Below are positions 59,701 to 64,000 of a stretch of 64,000 bases of DNA, one piece after another. The stretch is taken from NCBI RefSeq assembly GCF_020382885.2, contig NC_058510.1, forward strand, positions 6,506,862 through 6,570,861. Reading direction: 5' to 3'. The DNA is from Scatophagus argus. Lineage: Eukaryota; Chordata; Actinopteri; Scatophagidae. A model generated the notes under the pieces. That model worked only from the letters and a program-made list of their open reading frames with translations, searched no databases and was not told the origin of the DNA. How positions within the stretch are numbered: the stretch's first letter is position 1; each line of letters starts with the position of its first letter. A program made the position numbers and the translations under genes.

Positions 59701-62275
59701 CTTTTAATTTTCAAAACAGTGCCCTTAAAGTGACCGTCTTTCTTTCTAGAATAATGAGTGTTTGTCCTTCTCACACCTGCTGTGTCTGTTTTGACCATAT
59801 TTGTACGTTGAGCCGAGTCAACATCAGACACTCGTGCTGACTGCAGCCACTGGTTCTTTGCTGTCATCCATTTAAATGTGTGGTCCTGCATGCGTGTAGT
59901 GTAGTGTAACCCTGGAGTCTCAGTACAATGTTTTGTCCACCTGTCTGTGCACTTGTGCGTTTGTGTGTGTGTCCCCTTCCTCTGTTGGTGCCCCGGTAGG
60001 ATAAACAGCTGTGTGGGGCAGGCCAATCACCGCAGCTTCCTGCTTACGCTCGTCCTCTTCCTGTTGACGTCCCTGTACGGTATCAGTCTGGTGCTACAGA
60101 GCGTGTGTCCGAAACAACACCTCTTCACTGCCCTGCTCTACTGCCCGGGGGTCTACGACGAATACAGTTAGTGAAAAAATATATTTTGGACAGTCAGTGG
60201 TGAAAATTAGTACATGTGTTGCTTTCACCTTCCCCCTTGTCCGATCCTACACATACAACCTTCAAAATACAAATGATAACCAGGTTACGAAAAGATTTAT
60301 TAGTTCTGCATATGAACAAGCACAAACAGAATTATAAATTTATCACAGTGTACATGTCAGTAATCAAATAACAAGAAATTGCAATGCAGAAATGTCAAAG
60401 GTGTAGTATGTTTGCAGCAATAACTATTTGCAGCAACTGCACCATTACATAGTGTGGCCACTAGAGAGTATTTTTCAAATGTAAAATTTGATGCTCATTA
60501 CATGTCTTGCTCACAATTCTGTATTAACCAAACGTGTGTAACCGCAGTGATGGACACCACCATCATGTCTGTGTGATAAATATGCAGCTAGCATCAGCAG
60601 CCAGTTAACTTAGCTCAGCACAAAGACTGGATATGGGGAAGCAGAGTAAAACCACAGCTCGTTACTTATTTTGCACTTCAGTTTGTGTACAGAATAAACG
60701 AGATAAAACATGTTGGAGTTTAAGAGGTGTTTGAGATGTTTCCGGTCTTTATGCCAAGCTAGGCTAACTGACTTCATATTTACTGTACACATGTGAGACC
60801 GGTATTGATGTTCTCTTCTAACTCTCGCTCAAAAAGTGGTCTATGTCCTAAAATATGAAACAGCTCCTTTACATATCAGAATTGAAATTCCCCTCAAAAA
60901 ATCAGTTATCTATTCAAGCATGTTTGGTCACTTGTTGTAAAGAATATCTCGAATCAGAATGCATGTAGAATACATGTAAAGATCAGCTTTAACCCTAGAA
61001 CACTAACGTCGGGTGATTTTCAAAAACCAAGAGGTGGCCACTGTGTGTCCTATATGGCATGATGAACGCTGGTGTGATAAACTGTATTTTATCCGAGATA
61101 TTATATCGGGTAAAATATACCCAACGTTAGTGATGGTGTTACTAATTTTAACGTTAGTGTTCTAGGGTTAAAATATGTCGAGCCTCCCTACACAGCACAA
61201 GCATCTGCTTAACTGTGCAAACTCAGTAATTGATATTGAAGGCCTAAAATTAACAACTGAATATGTGTACATCCACATTTCAATTGCAATCAAGAGCAAA
61301 ATTGTCTTTTTTTAACTGAAGCAAGCACTGTGATGCATTTTGATGATGCATTTTTTTTTCCAGAATTTACCATAAAATTAAGACTGAGGTCCACAACCCT
61401 ATAGTTATTCATTAATTATCAGATTAAATGACTTTGAGGGAGGCTCCTGCATATTAGACATCATTGGGTGGCCTCTTTCAGTGTTGAATCAGTGTTGTTG
61501 TTTCACAGAGCACCTTGCACTGTTTCCTGTCGGGTGTTGAAGAAAGACTCGCTATTTATGCTCAGGGCGATGAGAGTGGATGTTAGCTGGTTTAAGTGAT
61601 CTGCTCTGGCACTGATGTGGGCGCCACACACTTAAAATAGGCCTTCAGGACAACTATCTGAACCTCAGACTACTGAACACACAACTATTGCTATCGTGTC
61701 CGGAATGTGTAAAAATAACATCTCTTTAAGCTGTGATTAAGATTAAGATGACTTCTTAGAATTAGGATTGTAGAGGAAAGCTTCCTTAAATTATATTTCA
61801 GTGTTCCATTTGCACTGAATTATTAGGGGTTTTATTCCAGTGAGGGGCATGTTTTACACCTGTGCTATAAAGGACCAAATTAGAGTCTTATTGATGATTT
61901 AGATGAACAGTAAGAACCTCACAAGCACTTGCTGTTTGTGAGGTTCAGTACATGCTGTCTTTGCTTCCTTTTATTTTGCTTGTGTCATGTCTTTGTTCCA
62001 GCACTGCACTCTGCTTCACCTGTGCGTGGTACAGCAGTATCGTGACCGGTGGGCTGTTACACCTGCTGGTGGTGCAAGTGATCAACGTCAGCTACAACGT
62101 GACCGAACGCGAGGCACGTGTTGCCCTGCGAGACAAAACCGCTCGCAGTGCCTACTGGGGACTCGTTGTGGACACCGGTGTCTACTCTCGAGGTTTCCGT
62201 GGAAACTGGGCAGAATTCATGACCATGGGACAAAAACTGAATCCTCCATCTCCCACGCCAACAGACCTGGTGTAA
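56700..62275 (+). CDS. zdhhc23: ZDHHC23, DHHC-type S-palmitoyltransferase
   Basis: Membrane enzyme that attaches palmitate to protein cysteines; the mammalian enzyme acts on BK channels and binds neuronal NO synthase. Exons: 56700-56702, 58155-58309, 58865-59554, 60000-60170, 62002-62275; 430 aa (human 409). The N-terminus has a Cys-rich motif ([26 protein letters not shown]) typical of this member. Two TM helices are coded near 58970-59095 and two or more follow near 59110-59270; the DHHC-CRD ([26 protein letters not shown]) spans 59460-60020 with the catalytic Cys281; further TMs follow at 60035-60080 and 62010-62090, then [11 protein letters not shown] and the tail ending TDLV. The tail could be a PDZ ligand, as human ends in DIV. 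Start: exon 58155 begins in phase 0 with no ATG, so the start must lie upstream; ATG at an exon end (56700) is the best fit but is the weakest part. The donor at 60171 is discussed in the findings. Confidence 0.88.
58383..58745. repeat. Composite of two interspersed repeats in zdhhc23 intron
   Basis: The left part (to about 58475) carries CCACAACCATATAGTTATTC and CATATTTGAGAAGCTGGAGC of the GGGCTGCAACTAA family. The right part has GGTCCCCAGAGGGTGAAT, GTGTTAGCATTGTCA and GTGTTTAGCACAAAG of the family seen at 18.1 kb. The two are directly joined. Noncoding. Confidence 0.5.
60585..60900. repeat. Interspersed repeat in zdhhc23 intron
   Basis: CCGGTCTTTATGCCAAGCTA, GGCTAACTGACTTCATATTT and TCTTCTAACTCTCGCTCAAA match a repeat I know as widespread in percomorph genomes. 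Moderately diverged, no coding sequence. Confidence 0.55.
60989..61171. mobile_element. piggyBac-type MITE (nonautonomous)
   Basis: A 175-bp element (60993-61167) flanked on both sides by TTAA (60989-60992 and 61168-61171), the target duplication of piggyBac transposons. Its ends begin CCCTAGAACACTAACGT and end in the exact reverse complement; counting the TTAA and one base beyond, the inverted repeats are perfect over 22 bp. CCCTAG termini next to TTAA are diagnostic of the superfamily. A further inverted copy of CACTAACGTTGGGTA lies inside near the right end (about 61114-61131, on the opposite strand). No transposase is encoded, so mobility would depend on an enzyme elsewhere. It lies in the large zdhhc23 intron 60171-62001. 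Confidence 0.85.
61385..61450. repeat. Repeat fragment sharing a motif with 58.4 kb
   Basis: GGTCCACAACCCTATAGTTA at 61389 differs by one base from GGTCCACAACCATATAGTTA at 58387. Probably another fragment of the same interspersed repeat. Confidence 0.4.
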
Positions 62276-63270
62276 GAGACTGTTATGCACCCCTAAAAAA
62301 TGAGCTTGGAGTTTATGGCTGCTGTTCTGGTCATGTCCACTGGATGGCAGCATAACTCCTTTCACTCTGATTTATATTTGTTGGCCGTCTTCTGCTTGGC
62401 AGCAAATCTGAGAGCTGTCAGGACTGATATCACTGGGTTGCGCTGACTTTGACACATAGCAATAACAACTGTAAACCCCAATAAGACACATTCACTGCCA
62501 TTAATGTCACTGACAGCTGGCATCTCCTCTATGCAGCCGTATCCACTCACTGACCTTTAATTTTCTTCCACTGCTGCCTCATTCCAACCCTCTCGTCAGT
62601 CTCTTAGCCAAACAAATATACTGTGTCCTTTACAATGACTGTCTTCCCTGGACTTGAACATTGTCTTTATTTCCCCCCCTACATTCTAGTGCCTTGCTGA
62701 TAGTTGACAGACAAGAAAAATGTGAGAATGAGTAATTTCTTGATCCTCATAGGGACATTTTCCCTGAGCACAGCGTCAGTAACGAGATGACGTCTCTCTA
62801 GTTCGTCAGTCCTGCACAAGGCAACGGGCTGAAAATCATTTCAAGGATGGTATCTCAGCACACTACACCTCCTTTGTACTCCCCAACAGTTATCTGCTGT
62901 GTTGTGAAATGTGTCGTGGATATTTATCACAGATAAATGAAACATCTCAGCACAAGCAACATAATGGGCCTGATTGAAGTCCTGCTATGTGTCACAGCAT
63001 TAAATATAATGAACGCTTAGGCTGAATATAGAGAGTGGTTTCTTTTCAAAAGGATTCCTGAATGAAACAGCTCTAGAAGTATGAAAAAGCAAATAAATCA
63101 ATACGCATTAATGTCAGCTTTAGAGGTTTTCAGTGCTTTCTGCTGAATGTCTACTGCTGCTTTTATTACTCCACAGAGGGTTTGGTATCTTAAGCTTGTA
63201 TATGCTTGTATATGTCCAGTTGTGTATTTGTATGAAATGGTTTTTATTTATTTATATTAAATGAATGTGA
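62276..63270 (+). other. zdhhc23 3' flank, probable 3' UTR
   Basis: No coding frame of note. An AATAAA at 63092-63097 is a possible poly(A) signal about 820 bp after the stop; the exact 3' end is not determinable. Confidence 0.4.
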
Positions 63271-63297
63271 GAATGTATGTGTGTTGGTATCTTCTCC

Positions 63298-63534
63298 AGA
63301 GTTACTGAGATGGGTAAACAGTTTGTCTCCTATAGTTCGTGCCAGAGGCTTTACAGTCAGAAGGAGCAGAAATCAGGCAGAACCTCAGCTACTCTCCGTC
63401 CCAGCTTCTCTCGCCGCTCCTCCTTCTCTCTTTCCTTGCGCAGTAGACATGGAAGCTGCCTCCAGGCCAGGAAACATTGCCGCAGCACCCGTCTGAAGTG
63501 CAGGCAGATGGAGAGACAGACAGGAAACGGAGCA
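63298..63534 (+). other. Unrecognised exon-like stretch
   Basis: Bounded by an acceptor-like CTTCTCCAG (63290-63298) and a donor-like CAA|GTGAGC (63534/63535). It is open in at least one frame over most of its length, with a Ser/Arg-rich peptide (PSFSRRSSFSLSLRSRH). I recognise no family. It may be a 5' exon of the next gene, an alternative zdhhc23 3' exon, or chance. Confidence 0.2.
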
Positions 63535-63894
63535 AGTGAGCAATAAGAGACTGAATTATAGGGACCTGTAGGTTGACAACACCTAATGGGTTTTCACATG
63601 ATGTTACTGGGGAGGCTCATTGACAATGGCAGCTGGGCTGCCAGTGGGAATTTACCTGCAGGATGTAGTCATTTAGCTGACCTCTCCTGAGAAGCTGAAG
63701 CATGTAAACACACATTTTGTGAAAGTGGCAGACCACATAATAATGCCGTTAGCACATTCGAAACCAGAAGTATGTGCTGATCTAAAATGTACATTTTGTA
63801 GGAAATAATTTTGGAAAACTGTATAGATGCAAATTGGAAAAATTCTTCAGCAGACTGACTTTTGCTCATCCAGTGAGTTGTTTTAAAATTTACA

Positions 63895-64000
63895 ATATGC
63901 TTTGGCACAAAATTGTGGACCGACATTCATGACTCCGAGAGGATGAATCCTAATGACTTTAATGCTGCCCTGAGCTTTCCTTTCACACCATTTCTGAACT
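63895..64000. repeat. Interspersed repeat running off the window
   Basis: GACATTCATGACTCCGAGAG and GATGAATCCTAATGACTTTA match the same family as 18.1 kb and 58.5 kb. Truncated by the window end. Confidence 0.5.

Noticed and set aside
58908-59707. Alternative-frame and antisense open frames over the large zdhhc23 exon
   Set aside because: Shadows of the genuine DHHC coding exon; only the frame with the DHHC-CRD and TM helices is credible.

Overview
This is a vertebrate nuclear genomic window, almost certainly from a ray-finned (teleost, probably percomorph) fish. Genes are split into many small GT-AG exons, (CA)n/(GT)n microsatellites are abundant, and the introns carry decayed interspersed repeats of families I associate with percomorph genomes. 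No bacterial, viral or organellar genes are visible.

Layout. (1) 1-9625: gene-free upstream region, probably 5' intron or regulatory territory of boc, with microsatellites, pyrimidine tracts and a candidate conserved enhancer at about 3.76-4.16 kb. (2) 9.64-21.75 kb, plus: boc, a Hedgehog co-receptor (4 Ig, 3 FN3, one TM), 17 coding exons. (3) 23.48-31.52 kb, minus: usf3 (KIAA2018), a very large bHLH protein with a Gln/His-rich region. Its 3' end faces that of boc, the two poly(A) signals being about 240 bp apart. (4) 33.80-36.26 kb, minus: naa50, N-alpha-acetyltransferase 50. (5) 39.94-44.23 kb, plus: atp6v1a, catalytic A subunit of the V-ATPase V1 sector, with a 5' noncoding exon near 37.6-37.74 kb. 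(6) 46.11-54.45 kb, plus: gramd1c (Aster-C), an ER sterol-transfer protein. (7) 56.70-62.28 kb, plus: zdhhc23, a DHHC palmitoyltransferase. (8) 62.3-64 kb: 3' flank with one unexplained exon-like stretch and a repeat running off the window.

The order and orientations boc(+), usf3(-), naa50(-), atp6v1a(+), gramd1c(+), zdhhc23(+) match human 3q13.2-q13.31 as I know it, except that CFAP44, SPICE1 and SIDT1, which lie between BOC and USF3 in human, are missing here. This synteny supports every gene assignment. The genes have unrelated jobs (Hedgehog reception, transcription, N-terminal acetylation, proton pumping, sterol transport, palmitoylation); it is an ancient linkage block, not a functional cluster.

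I followed the coding exons of all six genes by hand with reading frame preserved: 1051, 2357, 169, 617, 659 and 430 aa (the 5' end of zdhhc23 is least certain). Lengths of naa50 (169) and atp6v1a (617) equal the human proteins. I found no wholly new biological system. The most interesting items are a near-intact 183-bp piggyBac-type MITE in zdhhc23, a homeodomain/POU-site cluster with a repeated octamer upstream of boc, a possible internal promoter in gramd1c, and unusual start-codon and uORF arrangements in zdhhc23, boc and usf3.
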